Positions 33,891 through 43,932 of a stretch of DNA of 45,735 nucleotides are shown one piece after another. Numbering within the stretch: the first letter of the stretch is position 1; every line of letters begins with the position of its first letter. The notes beneath the pieces were generated by a model. It saw only the letters and a program-made list of their open reading frames with translations. It ran no database searches and was not told where the DNA came from. The DNA comes from Thamnocephalis sphaerospora (taxonomy: Eukaryota > Zoopagomycota > Zoopagomycetes > Zoopagales > Sigmoideomycetaceae), in assembly GCA_003614735.1 (NCBI GenBank), contig KZ992476.1:1-45735 (forward strand), given 5' to 3'. Made by a program: the position numbers and the translations under genes.

Positions 33891-34922
33891 ATGCCAGAAC
33901 AAACAGTCAATGCTCTCCCTGGTGTTTGCATGACGACCGTCAAGACATTCCACTTTGGCCAAAAGACGACGGCTCGACCGTCCAGCGCGCCTGCTGATGT
34001 AGTCTACGGTGCAGACGGCCAGGTTATTGCGGCGCAGGTGTCCGTTACAGAGGTAAGTCCGCTAGCAGTCGGCAAAGGACGCACAGCCAACGTGTTGGCG
34101 CCGGTCTAGCGCATAGATCCAGCATTCCATTGCTACGTCTGGCCGAGTGCTTTGGTGCTGGCCAAATATGTCTGGGCAAAGCGAGCGTACTTTGGCTCTA
34201 CTGCAGCCGTTATTGAGGTTAGCTAGCTAGATCGCAGCAGGGCAAACGGAATGCTGACGACCGTGCGGTGGTCAGCTTGGCGCAGGTACCGGTTTACCAG
34301 GATTGCTCGCTGCCAAGTTGGGTGCTCAGGTCTACCTGACCGACAAGGCTTTGGCACTGCCTGCCCTGCAGCAGACTATTGTCGATAATGCGCTGTGTCG
34401 ACAGGCGGATGCGTCTGCTACGCGCCGAGGTACGGCGCAGCCATGGCCTCTTGGCTGGGGCAAGTTTACGTCAGATGGCCTGCTTGGCCTGCTTGCTGCT
34501 GCGCCACCTATCACCTGGATACTAGGCGCCGATGTCTTTTACGAGCCTGCCTGTAGGTGGACCGGTATGTACGCCCTTGTTGCCTAGCACTAATTCTATA
34601 GCAGCCTTTGAGGCGGTGCTTGCTACGGTGGCCTACATTCTACGGGTGCATCCCCAAGCATGTTTTGTCACAGCCTATCAAGAACGAAGGTGATGCGACT
34701 CTGTGCGTGCATATGGTGGCAGTGACTTGCTCATGTGGTTATTGCAGTGCAACACGTAGCATACAGCCGCTTTTAGAACGATGGGGTCTTGCTGGCCGTC
34801 GTGTACCCAGTGTGACCCTTGATCGAGACGCAGGCCTGGATAACCATGACGACTACGACAGCAGCTCCATGCACAGCGTCGACTTGTACGAAATTGCTGC
34901 AGCGAAGCACCCTGGCCCATGA
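33891..34922 (+). CDS. METTL23-like protein methyltransferase
   Basis: Five exons (33891-34052, 34110-34217, 34276-34552, 34602-34689, 34748-34922) encode 269 residues. Features of methyltransferase family 16 are visible: VWPSALVLAKYVW, the SAM-binding motif I IELGAGTGLPGLLAAKLGA, VYLTDK, and the post-II motif ILGADVFYEP. A later TAYQERSATRSIQPLLERW fits METTL23-type proteins. The family methylates protein lysine or arginine, but the substrate here cannot be inferred. The second intron uses a weaker GTTAGC donor and its acceptor is fixed by the ELGAGTG motif. A start at 33930 (MTTVKTFHF) is possible and would widen the promoter shared with GPI10. Confidence 0.85.
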
Positions 34923-35060
34923 CCCGATGCCAATCCCAAGCGGCAATTTAAATGGTCACAGTCTACGCACCAGTAGCAACAGCAGCTGCATTATCCTTGT
35001 CGTCGTTCCTCTATCGCCCTCTGCCACCACTCGCCACAGCTTCTACCATCTATCGTCACC

Positions 35061-35204
35061 ATGGACAATCAGCCGCCAAAGCAGATGCTGGACGACATCA
35101 AAAGCAAGGACCGTGCTCCGCTAAAGCACGTCACCCCGACCGAGAAGAGCAAACTGCCTACACAGCAGGACATTGAAGAGGAAAAGAAGAGACAGTCAGT
35201 CTAG
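35061..35204 (+). CDS. Beta-thymosin-like (WH2-related) actin-binding peptide
   Basis: An intronless frame of 47 residues. The product has a short helix-forming start (QMLDDIKSKDRAPLKHV), then TPTEKSKLPTQQDIEEEKK. This follows the beta-thymosin pattern: an N-terminal amphipathic helix, LK followed by three or four residues and T-x-EK-x-x-LP, then a C-terminal helix I-x-x-EK. Overall length (43-47) also fits. Beta-thymosins sequester monomeric actin. An upstream in-frame extension from 34952 exists but in a different frame; the ATG at 35061 has a good context (CACCATGG). The gene sits between the METTL23-like and ProRS genes with its own short promoter. Confidence 0.72.
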   Translation: MDNQPPKQMLDDIKSKDRAPLKHVTPTEKSKLPTQQDIEEEKKRQSV

Positions 35205-35330
35205 TCCAGCTGTAACATACTGCTATTCACAATGTTCCATGACCCCGTGTTGGATAGTAATGAATATTGTGTGGCTATATATATAGAGTATGCATGGGCA
35301 TGACCCGCCATGTAAGCAAGGGTAGTTTGC

Positions 35331-37450
35331 CTAGCGTTGGTCGGCTGCTTGAGCCGCCGCGCGCAGTCGCTCTTTCAGCACGTCAATCGAGACATCTTCG
35401 CGCTCGCGTGTCCAGCGCCGCTGCAGCTCCACACGTCCGTCTCGCGCCCAGGCACGTCCAAGCACCACAAGCCATGGGTAGCCGATAAGCTCGGCATCTT
35501 TGAGGCGCCAGCCAGGTGAAAGGCCACGTCGATCATCCAGCACTACTTCGCCGCGCAGGCCAGGCACCTCAGTCTCGAGCTGATCCTGCAGTCGCTGTGC
35601 ATCAGCAAGTAGTTGCTCGTCGCCAGCAGTATTCTTTCCTGAAAGTTGTAGTGGAATCACGCAGACACGATATGGAGCAATCGACCATGGCCAGCGCAGG
35701 CCATGCTCATCGTGCGTCGCCTGTGCAATTGCGGCCAGTGCCCGTGTAACGCCGAGGCCGTAGCAGCCCATCTGTATAGGCACTTGAGCGCTTGTCGTGG
35801 CGCCTGTCGATGTGGTAGCCACTGGCTGATAGGTAGCCTCAAGCGGTCGCGAATACTTGTCGCCAAGCAGGAACGTGTGGCCAACTTCAATAGCTCGCCG
35901 GGCACTCAGACGCGGAGCATCCTTTTGACCGGACTGGTGGCACTGTAGGCAGTAGTCGCCTGGCGCTGCATTGCGGATATCAGCTCGCGTGATCCTAGCA
36001 TTAGCCAGGATGGCTGTAGGCTGCGAAGGATCCAGGTCGGCGGGCGGCATAGCAAGCAAAGTGTCATCCAGCACGACCAAAACCTCCGCTGCTGATGCTG
36101 CCGCTGCCTCATCCACGATCTGGAGATCGGCAGTGAGGCTCAAGTAACGCTGCAACTTGAGCTGATTCAACTGGCTGTCTGTCGGCACGATCGCAACCAG
36201 CACCGTCTCGGGCTTGCTGGCCGATCGCAAATACTGAACAGAGCCATGCTCAAGGCACGACGCTGCCAGCCGCTCCAAGTCTACGCTATCTACATTAATC
36301 GGGGCCTTTTGCTGCTGTGATGGCGTCGCAGTATGGGCGGCGGCAGTAGGTGCATGGATGCCCTGCGCAAGCTCTTCATTGGCCGTGTATCCGCAGTGTG
36401 TGCAGGAAAGCAGCGTATCCTCGCCGGCTTAGCAATGTCCAGTCGCGTTAGCTAATATAGCGATACCGCCATCCCAAATGCAATGCTTACCGTCTGAGCA
36501 AAAGTGAAATTCGTGCGAGCGCTTTCCGCCAATCTGGCCGGTATCTGCTTCCGCCTACGCGCCACTGTAAGCGATTTGATCATGGTCAGACACACTATAC
36601 CTCGTACACTCACAATAGCATAGGGCACGCCAATGCGATTAAAGATGCGCCGATACGCGCCGACCACCGTGTCATAGGTTTCCATTGCTGCTGCCTCGTC
36701 AGCGTCAAAGGTATACAGGTCCTTCATCACAAATTCGCGTGCACGCAGCAGACCAGAACGCGGACGCAGCTCATCGCGATACTTGCGGCCTGATCATGTA
36801 AGGTGTCAGACATGAAAGCGACAAATCTATGCCACGCGCACTCCCTTCATCAACATACCAATTTGGTACAGGCGCAGCGGCAGCTGACGATAAGAGCTAA
36901 CTTCGGCGGCTATTAGCTGGGTAACTTCTTCCTCATGCGTCGGTGCCAGACAAAAGGCGCTTTCTTTACGATCACTCAGACGAAACAGCTGCGTTGGTTG
37001 GGCAGCTACTCAGTCGATAGGGTCTCCGTGCGCAGAGCCATAGCGCAGCCCACCTCAGTGCCCATCGTATCCCAGCGGCCTGTTTTACGCCATGCGTCCG
37101 CAGAGAGTATACCGGGCAGCGACAGCTTATTGGCGCCTATCAGCTAGTATTAGCACACACGCCAGTGTATGCGCGTGCCAACCGTTGCCGTTTACCAATC
37201 GTCTCCATTTCCTCGTCAATAATACGCTCGAGTTTCCCGAGTGCTCGAACGGCAAATGGCAGCAATGAATAGACGCCCGAGGCCGACTAGAGGCAGGGTT
37301 AGCGTGTGACCAGGCAGCACGACGCGTCGAACGCACCTGACGAATCAGACCTGCACGCAGCATAAGCTGGTGGCTGGCCACTCTGGCCGACGCGCTAACA
37401 TCCTTGCTGGTTGGAACAAACAGGCGCGAAAGAGCAGCACGGCTGGTCAT
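35331..37450 (-). CDS. AIM10: Mitochondrial prolyl-tRNA synthetase (bacterial type)
   Basis: Seven exons (37450-37337, 37286-37196, 37136-37054, 36988-36859, 36789-36614, 36554-36491, 36427-35331) encode 584 residues. Class II motifs are present: motif 1 region [14 protein letters not shown], motif 2 [11 protein letters not shown] through [21 protein letters not shown] and [16 protein letters not shown], and motif 3 [15 protein letters not shown]. The [15 protein letters not shown] block precedes an editing-like insertion (about residues 210-400), as in bacterial ProRS. The C-terminal anticodon domain ([16 protein letters not shown]) follows. The yeast mitochondrial counterpart is Aim10. The intron at 37053-36989 needs a late acceptor (after AACGCAG), fixed by the ELFRLSDR text. 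A presequence-like N-terminus ([13 protein letters not shown]) supports the start. Confidence 0.92.
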
Positions 37451-37593
37451 GACGTCGACGCGGTTGGTGCCGGTGGCGGGTGCATGGGACGAGAACGGGT
37501 GACCGGCCAAGTGCGGACCATACAACAAAAAAGAAAACCACGTCGCCGCACCAAACGCCCGACATTCTCACTCCTGCCTCTGCCAAACCAACC

Positions 37594-40588
37594 ATGCGCC
37601 GGTTTGCCTCTGGACTGATCGGCCGAGCGACAACAGCGCAGTATGCGGCGCGTTTGTTGCCAGCACGCTCAGCAGCTGCGGTAGCGGTCGGGCGTCGTAG
37701 CGCGGCACACCTGGTCACCGACACTGCACCCAGGGCCAAAACCCGCTGGTGCGTAGAATGACCACACAACGGCACGACGCTTTGCTAAATGTAGGCTTGC
37801 GTGCATCGCCAGGCAGGACTCGCAGGAAGAGTCTGAGTTGCGTGAGCAAAAGTTTAGCCAGGTACGCGTACAAACAGTGGATATGGCATCATACTGCCGA
37901 GCACCAACTCGACGCGTCATGCGCATAGACATCGCCAGCGGCAACAGAGGCAGAGTTTGAGGAGATCTACAAGGATGTAACTACAGCGCCGCCGCTTGCA
38001 TCGCAATCGCGCGTGCGACTTGGACAACTGGCGCAAAAGAGCAAGATTGATCGGCAATTCTTGCGCAATCTCAATGTCAAATATCTAGACACACGCGCTG
38101 AGCAGGAACTTTCAGGCGCCAAGGCAAAGCTCAATGCCGCGCGTGAACGTATCAGCCGTGCTGCAAGTGGAAAGGATGACAAGGCACTTGTGCATCGCCC
38201 AGTGACGCTACGCGATGTAAACAAGGTTCTGCGCCTAAGTGTACGTGATGACAAAAGGAGAATATGCATGTACTAGCAAAATTGGCATTTCTGTACTGAC
38301 TGCGCGCACTACAGGCTATTCTTCGGCAACCGGATGTTACAGAGCAGGTCTTTGCGCAAATGAAGGTGGGCTATTGTGCACAAGAGGACAAAGATTGGAA
38401 GCAGTGGACTGACGTTGCTGGAATAGAGTCTGGACATGACCCCGGATCTGCAATCGTACAACTCGTTGCTGGAAGCGCATGCTCGCGTATCAAATCTTGA
38501 CAAGACGGTGGAGACATTTCATGCGCTGGAAGAAGGTACGTAGACAATGGCAAGACCGCGTTAGCCACGGACACGGTGACTAACGTGTAGCAAATGCTTG
38601 ATAGCGGGGCTGCAGCCGGACAAGACCTCATACGGCGCCTTGATCAAGGCATACTCTAATGCCAAGCGTATTGACGATGCATTCAAGGTGTATGGCGCCA
38701 TGCGCAATCGCTCCGTCATACCAGACCAGGCAAGCATCTACAGCATGCATTACTCTGCAACGCCTACTAATGCACGCCTGAATCACACTATTGCCGCAAA
38801 TTAGATGGTGATGACGGCGTTGATCAAGGGATGCGTCCAAGCAGGCGATCTTGAGCGTGCATGGGACACGTTCGACCATATGCGTTTCGAGATTTGCCGT
38901 CCGGATGAAGTCAGCTACAGCTTGATGATTCACGTCTGCGCCAAGGTAGGAGACAGCAGTGCAAGTGCTGCAGTTTTGGCTAGCGTAGCGGCACATTACT
39001 CACGCGTTGCACTCGCCAATATCACGGTAGTGTGGCGAAGTGGAGCGAGCCATGAATCTTTTTGAGGAAATGGCCAATGCCAAGATGTTTCCGACGGACG
39101 TGACCTTTAACTCTTTGATTAGCGCGTGCGCGCGTCGGCAAGATATCCTTTGGGCGGCGATGATGCGTGTCGTGCGATACAGGCGACGACTTGGCAACGT
39201 AACTGCGTCGACATTGCATCTATCCTTGACTTGTGCGATGCGCTGGCGATAGCACATTACTATGACGAGGGACTGCAGCTGCTAGACCAGATGCAGGAGC
39301 AAGGTTTCCGAGCGGATAGGTATACCTACAACGCACTGCTAAACGCGGCAGCACGTCGCGGCGACATAGAGCGCGCACGCCGTCTGTTTGCCGACATGAC
39401 GATGCGGCAAGTGGCACAGCGTAGCGAGCATTGCATGGTAGCCTGTAGCTGACGACAATGCGGCAACATCACAGTGCCAAAAAGGAGCCAGCACGGGCGC
39501 CGGATGAGGCCATCTACACCAACATGTTTTTGACCTACGGCGCGGCTGCACGCAATGGCTGGTTGACGGCGGCAGCTCAACGGCAAAAACAGCTAGGTGC
39601 GCCGTCAGCAAAGGCATTGACAAAGGAAAAGCGTGGCGATGGCGACGCGGCAGCATTGGCCGATGAGGCAACAGACAGCGCCAAATCGACCACGGATGTT
39701 GTGCCTAGCGTGGATATGCCGCTGTTGCCGGGCGAGCTGTACACACGCAATGACATTCTCAGCGAAGCAGCGCTGTTGTTTGCACGTGCCACTCGGCCAA
39801 GCCACGCATCCGCCGCCTCCGGAGACGTACACGGAGCGACAAAAGAGCCCGCATTAGTGGGATCGACGCGACTGGCCAACTCGTATCTGGGCATGCTAGT
39901 GGCGCACAGCGCAGTGTCCAAGGCGGAACACGTTTTCAATACCGTCTACAGTAAGATGGACGTCAAGTATGACGGCTGGTCGTACACCAACATGATCCAG
40001 CTGTACACAGAGGCTGAGCAGATGGAGAAGGCCTGGGGCGTTTGGGATGCACTAAAGACATGGTGGAGCGCCGAGGATGCGCGTGCAGGAACGGCAACAG
40101 AGCGTGCCTCCTGGCGTATCGAACGCGGATGCACCTATCCCCAGCGATATGAGGCGTACAGAATGATGATCAACGGACTGGCGCGGTAAGTGACTGCGCT
40201 GTGTGCACCGACGTGATGAAAATAACCAACATCAAGCCAAAATAGCGCCAACGACATTTACCGCGCCCTGCATATCCTGCGCGAGCTTGCCGACATCAAT
40301 AGCGAAGCAACGCTGCCGGTAGACACCAAGGGCCGTGGCGCGCGAAGCAAGTCAAAGCAGCAAGCTTGGCCGCGACGCCGCATCAGCGACTTCCAGACCC
40401 TGTATCTACGCACCGTCGAGCTAGAAGATGCTCAGGCCAAACTGGAAACGCTGGAGCTGTGCTGTGCAGACGATGAGGATCCCTCGCGGACTCGTCTTGC
40501 TCGCCGCTGGCGAACTGACCGGCGGATGTCGGAGGAGTGGCGGCAACGCGAGATACGCCGTCTGAAACGGGCGATACATGGCGTTTAG
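37594..40588 (+). CDS. Pentatricopeptide repeat (PPR) protein, mitochondrial
   Basis: Eleven exons, about 759 residues: 37594-37748, 37795-37861, 37929-38240, 38315-38365, 38427-38535, 38605-38729, 38805-38945, 39031-39142, 39253-39406, 39475-40185, 40246-40588. The N-terminus is Arg/Ala-rich, a clear presequence (MRRFASGLIGRATTAQYAAR). PPR units include PDLQSYNSLLEAHARV, PDKTSYGALIKAYSNAKRID, PDEVSYSLMIHVCAKCGEVE, TDVTFNSLISACAR, ADRYTYNALLNAAARRGD and DEAIYTNMFLTYGAA; the tail is basic. PPR proteins bind organelle RNA; the target is unknown. Two introns have GC donors (38730, GCAAGC; 39407, GCAAGT). The intron after 39142 has an unusual AT donor matching the U12 type; a weak GT donor at 39134 would also keep frame. 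Confidence 0.87.
39143..39252 (+). other. Candidate U12-type intron with AT donor in the PPR gene
   Basis: The sequence at 39143 is ATATCCTTT, the U12 donor of the AT class, and TCCTTGAC at 39223-39230 matches the U12 branch element exactly. The 3' end could be AG at 39252 or AC at 39255; both keep frame. The branch A (39229) is 23 nt before the AG, the same spacing as in GAR1. A competing GT donor (GTCGGC at 39134) also keeps frame. Confidence 0.45.
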
Positions 40589-40810
40589 CTTGGGATCGCC
40601 CTGACTGCACGGACATTGATATGACGTCACAATGGTCTGACGCCATGGCAGCTGGATCGATGTCTTGACTATCCTGGCGTGCATCCAGTCTCTGCGTCTT
40701 GCTTCTTCATCTTGCCTACGAGCACTTGCTTGCATCCGCCCGCTATCGAACAAATATTGACTACCGTGCCTGTCTTTTGGCCAACAAGCCATCTTGTTCT
40801 GCATCTCCCT

Positions 40811-40826
40811 GTGTGTGTGTGTGTGT
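40811..40826. repeat. (GT)n microsatellite
   Basis: Eight GT units, 38 bp before the ATG at 40865. Confidence 0.85.
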
Positions 40827-40864
40827 ACACGTGGCTACTAGCAGTCGCATTAGCATCCACTACC

Positions 40865-41554
40865 ATGGATAGGCCAGACACGCAAAACCAGAGGCGCAAG
40901 TCGTCGCTGGACCTGATCATCACCGGCATAGCAGGCAGCGCCGATGGTCCCGACCGTGCCATTGACCTGTGCGATCACACCGGCGTCATTGAGGATCGAT
41001 CGCACGTGGACCAGCACGCGTACACCTCGCAGTATACAGGCCGCTTTGCCGTTGAAGACGCGGAAACGGGCGCTGGCTTTGAGCCTGCCGTCTCGCAGCT
41101 CATCTCCTCGCCGCAAGAGGGCGGCGCAGGCGCACATCACGGCTCCGAGAGGGATGCATCGATACTAGAGCTGCGCGAGCCCAAGGACACGCCAGCGGGA
41201 CGCATCAACGCTGGCCTACGCGAAGCGCGAAAGGAACACAAGTCTTCCGAGCGTTTGACGCCAACCCCGCTCTTCTTTCATCCATCGGGCGAGCGCGTCG
41301 ATTCGCTGGCCGAAGAGCTGAGCCCAGACAATGCGCAGTCCTTCAAGCCGGCAACCTACTTTGGCGCCGGCCTAGGCAGCCATGCAGCGGATGAACAAGC
41401 TTTCGCGCATCCCCTGTCGGCGACGGGACGGCGCAGAGAGTCTGTGATGCTCTGCGAGCTAGAGCAGCGTGAGCAGCACGACCTTGGAGAAAACGCACCG
41501 CCCATAGTCCCAGAGGAGTCATCGAAAATCACCAACTCTCCCGAGACCTTGTAA
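40865..41554 (+). CDS. Unknown intronless protein, 229 residues
   Basis: One exon. The frame extends upstream to 40679, but that part covers the GT repeat and looks untranslated; the ATG at 40865 (CTACCATGG) has the better context. The product is polar, rich in Glu, Ser and Arg and probably disordered. It has a basic/serine start (NQRRKSSLDLIITGIAG), which could be a kinase site, and a conserved-looking centre (TPTPLFFHPSGERVDSLAEE, then FKPATYFGAGLG). I recognise no family. It has no signal peptide and no membrane segment. Confidence 0.65.
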   Translation: MDRPDTQNQRRKSSLDLIITGIAGSADGPDRAIDLCDHTGVIEDRSHVDQHAYTSQYTGRFAVEDAETGAGFEPAVSQLISSPQEGGAGAHHGSERDASILELREPKDTPAGRINAGLREARKEHKSSERLTPTPLFFHPSGERVDSLAEELSPDNAQSFKPATYFGAGLGSHAADEQAFAHPLSATGRRRESVMLCELEQREQHDLGENAPPIVPEESSKITNSPETL

Positions 41555-41874
41555 AGGCACTTGTCTGCGACACTGTGTGCGGTGTGTGTGTGTGTTGGCG
41601 TGAGGGTGTGAGCCGTCGTTGTAACCTGGTCAATATCAACGTCAAAGTGTATTGAATTCATGACAGCTTTCCGTCTAATTGTGGGCGTGTTTTGCTGTGG
41701 CGTCGTTTTCTTTTTTTCTTCTTGCCCTTTCGCGTGCACGATCCACACTTTCTGCCCTTCCTCTTCTCCGCGTTTCCTTCTACCACCGTTTACGTTGTCC
41801 GGAGCGCTTACGACCGGATCACGCCTGCTGACACGCGTAAAGGAGACTCGTCCTTTTGGCACACACTTGAAACA
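41555..41874. promoter_or_regulatory. GAR1 promoter region
   Basis: A 320-bp space between the unknown gene and GAR1. A short GT run lies at about 41580-41595 and a pyrimidine-rich stretch at about 41710-41790. No gene is seen. Confidence 0.45.
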
Positions 41875-43009
41875 ATGGCATTCGGCAACCGTGGTGGTGG
41901 CGGCGGCTTCCGTGGTGGTCGCGGTGGCGGTGGCGGTTTCCGCGGTAAGTAGAGCGGCAGAGTCCATGGTCGTGCCTGCGCCGGCCGCGTGCCATCTAAA
42001 AAGCACCGAGTTGACGACTGATGTACTTGATGTCGCTGTTTGCGCTGGATTTAGGCCGTGGACGCGGTGGTAGCGCGGGCTTCTCTGCCGGTCCCCCGGA
42101 CTCTGTGGTCGGTATGTATTCTTGCGCACTGACGCCGCCAGCAAAGACAGTCTGTTGACCATCGTCTGGCGTAGAAATGGGCGCCTTCAAGCACCCGTGC
42201 GAGGGTGAGATGGTGTGCAAGTCTATCAACACGAAGATCCCGTACTTCAACGCACCCATCTACCTCGAGAACAAGACACAGATTGGCAAGGTTGACGAGA
42301 TCCTTGGCCCGATGAATGAGGTCGTATCCTTTACCGTAGACTGAGCGCTGGCTATGCCACTGTTGGCCTCGTATGTGTCGCATCATGTCTAGCGTGCCCC
42401 TTGACTTTTCGTCTTTTGCTGCTGCAGTACTTTACCGTCAAGCTGCAGGACGGTGTTGTGGCCGGCTCGTTCAAGGAGGATGACAGGGTATACATTGCCC
42501 CAGACAAGCTGCTGCCGCTGGAGCGTTTCCTGCCCAAGCCGAAGCTGACCAAGGGTGTGTGGCCATGGAACGCGTGTCTGGCGTGGTCTTTGCGTGTGTG
42601 TGCTGGTATGCTGACAATCACGTACCTATTTATAGTGGAGAAGTCGGCTCGCGGTGGCCGTGGCGGTCGCGGTGGTGGTAAGTGTGCCAACGATAAAGCG
42701 ACGTGGGCTTGGCATTCGGCATGGCTAACCTTTGCACGAACAGCCCGCGGTGGTGCTGGTGGTTTCCGTGGTGGCCGTGGCGGCGCTGGCGGTTTCCGCG
42801 GCGGTCGTGGCGGTGCTGGTGGCTTCCGTGGTGGCCGCGGTGGTGCTGGCGGCTTCCGTGGTGGCCGTGGCGGTTCTGGCGGCTTCCGTGGCGGAGCCGG
42901 TGGCTTCCGTGGTGGCCGTGGTCGTGGTATGTAGCCGAATAAGCTGGCAACAGTGAGCAGCAGCGCAGAGGCTAACTGAGGCGATGTATGCACTGTAGGC
43001 TCGTGGTAA
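41875..43009 (+). CDS. GAR1: H/ACA snoRNP protein Gar1
   Basis: Seven exons (41875-41944, 42055-42111, 42175-42323, 42428-42554, 42636-42677, 42744-42926, 42999-43009) encode 212 residues. Gly/Arg-rich arms flank a central domain: [52 protein letters not shown] and [13 protein letters not shown]. It releases product RNA from H/ACA pseudouridine synthase particles in the nucleolus. The third intron, inside NEV|YFTV, starts GTATCCTTT, a U12-type donor; placing the donor after the valine codon is forced by the conserved E-V/F-Y/F-F-T/S wording. The last exon codes only for part of a glycine, then SW and the stop. The C-terminal arm is made of near-identical 33-bp repeats. Confidence 0.95.
42324..42427 (+). 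other. Candidate U12-type (minor spliceosome) intron in GAR1
   Basis: The 104-bp intron begins GTATCCTTT and carries CCCTTGAC at 42398-42405, close to the U12 branch consensus TCCTTRAC. It ends TGCTGCAG. The proposed branch A (42404) lies 23 nt before the final G. Its donor differs from nearly all others here, which follow GTRNG. Confidence 0.6.
42745..42925. repeat. 33-bp tandem repeats coding for [11 protein letters not shown] units
   Basis: About five units of 33 bp, differing mostly at third positions, followed by a shorter derived unit. They make up the C-terminal GAR arm of Gar1. Confidence 0.9.
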
Positions 43010-43293
43010 TTGCGTCCGTCATTGGCCCGCCTTGTCGTCGTTCCTTTTGACGCTGCAAAATACGTTATCCGCTCGGAATAAATGGTGTGCATGCCCGCGT
43101 GACGTGGTTCAGATATGACGTGGCAATAGTAGTACCGGTTGCCGTGCCCTACTTTTCCCTGCTGCCTTCACCTTTCGACTGTCCTCATCACTTTTCCGCC
43201 GACACGCTGCACTTGCTCATTAACCTGCGCCGCGCCAACCGTCACCGTCCATTTGTGTACCTTTTGCCGCTAGCCGCTAACTTTTCTGCCAAG

Positions 43294-43670
43294 ATGACCC
43301 ACAGTAAGACAGACAGGCATGCCTGGCCATTGCACGGTGCCTAACGCTGTTCTTGGCACGCCAGACGCCGGAAACTCCAAAAAGTTTATCGTGATGTTCA
43401 AGGACGATGCCACCAAGGAGGAGATTGCTGCGATGAAGGAGAACGTTGGCAACGAGGGTGGCAAGATCACGGACGAATACAACATCGGCAAGCTGAGGGG
43501 ATTCGCGGCCATTATGCCAACGTCGCTGCACAGTAAGTGTGGTTTGCGGCGTTTGCGCCCTAGTATGCTTGCTGACGATACTGACGTCTACGCACGCAGC
43601 CAGCATGCTCAACCATGCCAAGATCTCCTCCATCGAGGAGGACCAGGAAGTCCGCATTCAGGACCAATAG
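43294..43670 (+). CDS. Proteinase B inhibitor-like (inhibitor I9) protein
   Basis: Three exons (43294-43303, 43365-43532, 43600-43670) encode 82 residues. The first exon has just 10 bases (MTH plus one). The product reads KKFIVMFKDDATKEEIAAMK, GGKITDEYNIGKLRGFAAIM, then a helix and SSIEEDQEVRIQDQ, the compact I9 ferredoxin-like fold of yeast Pbi2 and of subtilase propeptides. In yeast this cytosolic inhibitor blocks vacuolar proteinase B and takes part in vacuole fusion with thioredoxin. No protease domain follows, so it is a free-standing inhibitor. Confidence 0.88.
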
Positions 43671-43932
43671 TCGATGTGCAGACTCGGCCATCGTTGAATC
43701 GCCGTTGATCAATAAAGTTGACGCTTTTTGTGTCCGTTACGCCGTGTTGTGCCGTTTCCTGTCCTGCGTCATCGCTTGGGCAATTCACTTGGCCATCACT
43801 CGCGTCCTGTTGCCATTCATCACCGCCAGCATAGTACGCGTTGCTCTACTTTGGCGCCCATCGTTTGCTCTACCGGCCAAACTGCCACCGTAGGCTGTCC
43901 GTCTGCTCAGCCCGGCTGTCTAGTGCGTTGCC

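Noticed and set aside
39138-39252. GC-AG intron from GCAAGA inside the PPR gene
   Set aside because: With the only nearby AG acceptor it breaks the PPR reading frame, unlike the AT and GT alternatives.
42321-42427. GAR1 intron starting at GTCGTA (three bases earlier)
   Set aside because: It keeps frame but deletes the hydrophobic residue between the acidic residue and YF that Gar1 proteins conserve.
42352-43092. Pro/Arg-rich frame on the - strand opposite GAR1
   Set aside because: It is an artefact of the GGT/CGT repeats of the GAR arm read in reverse.
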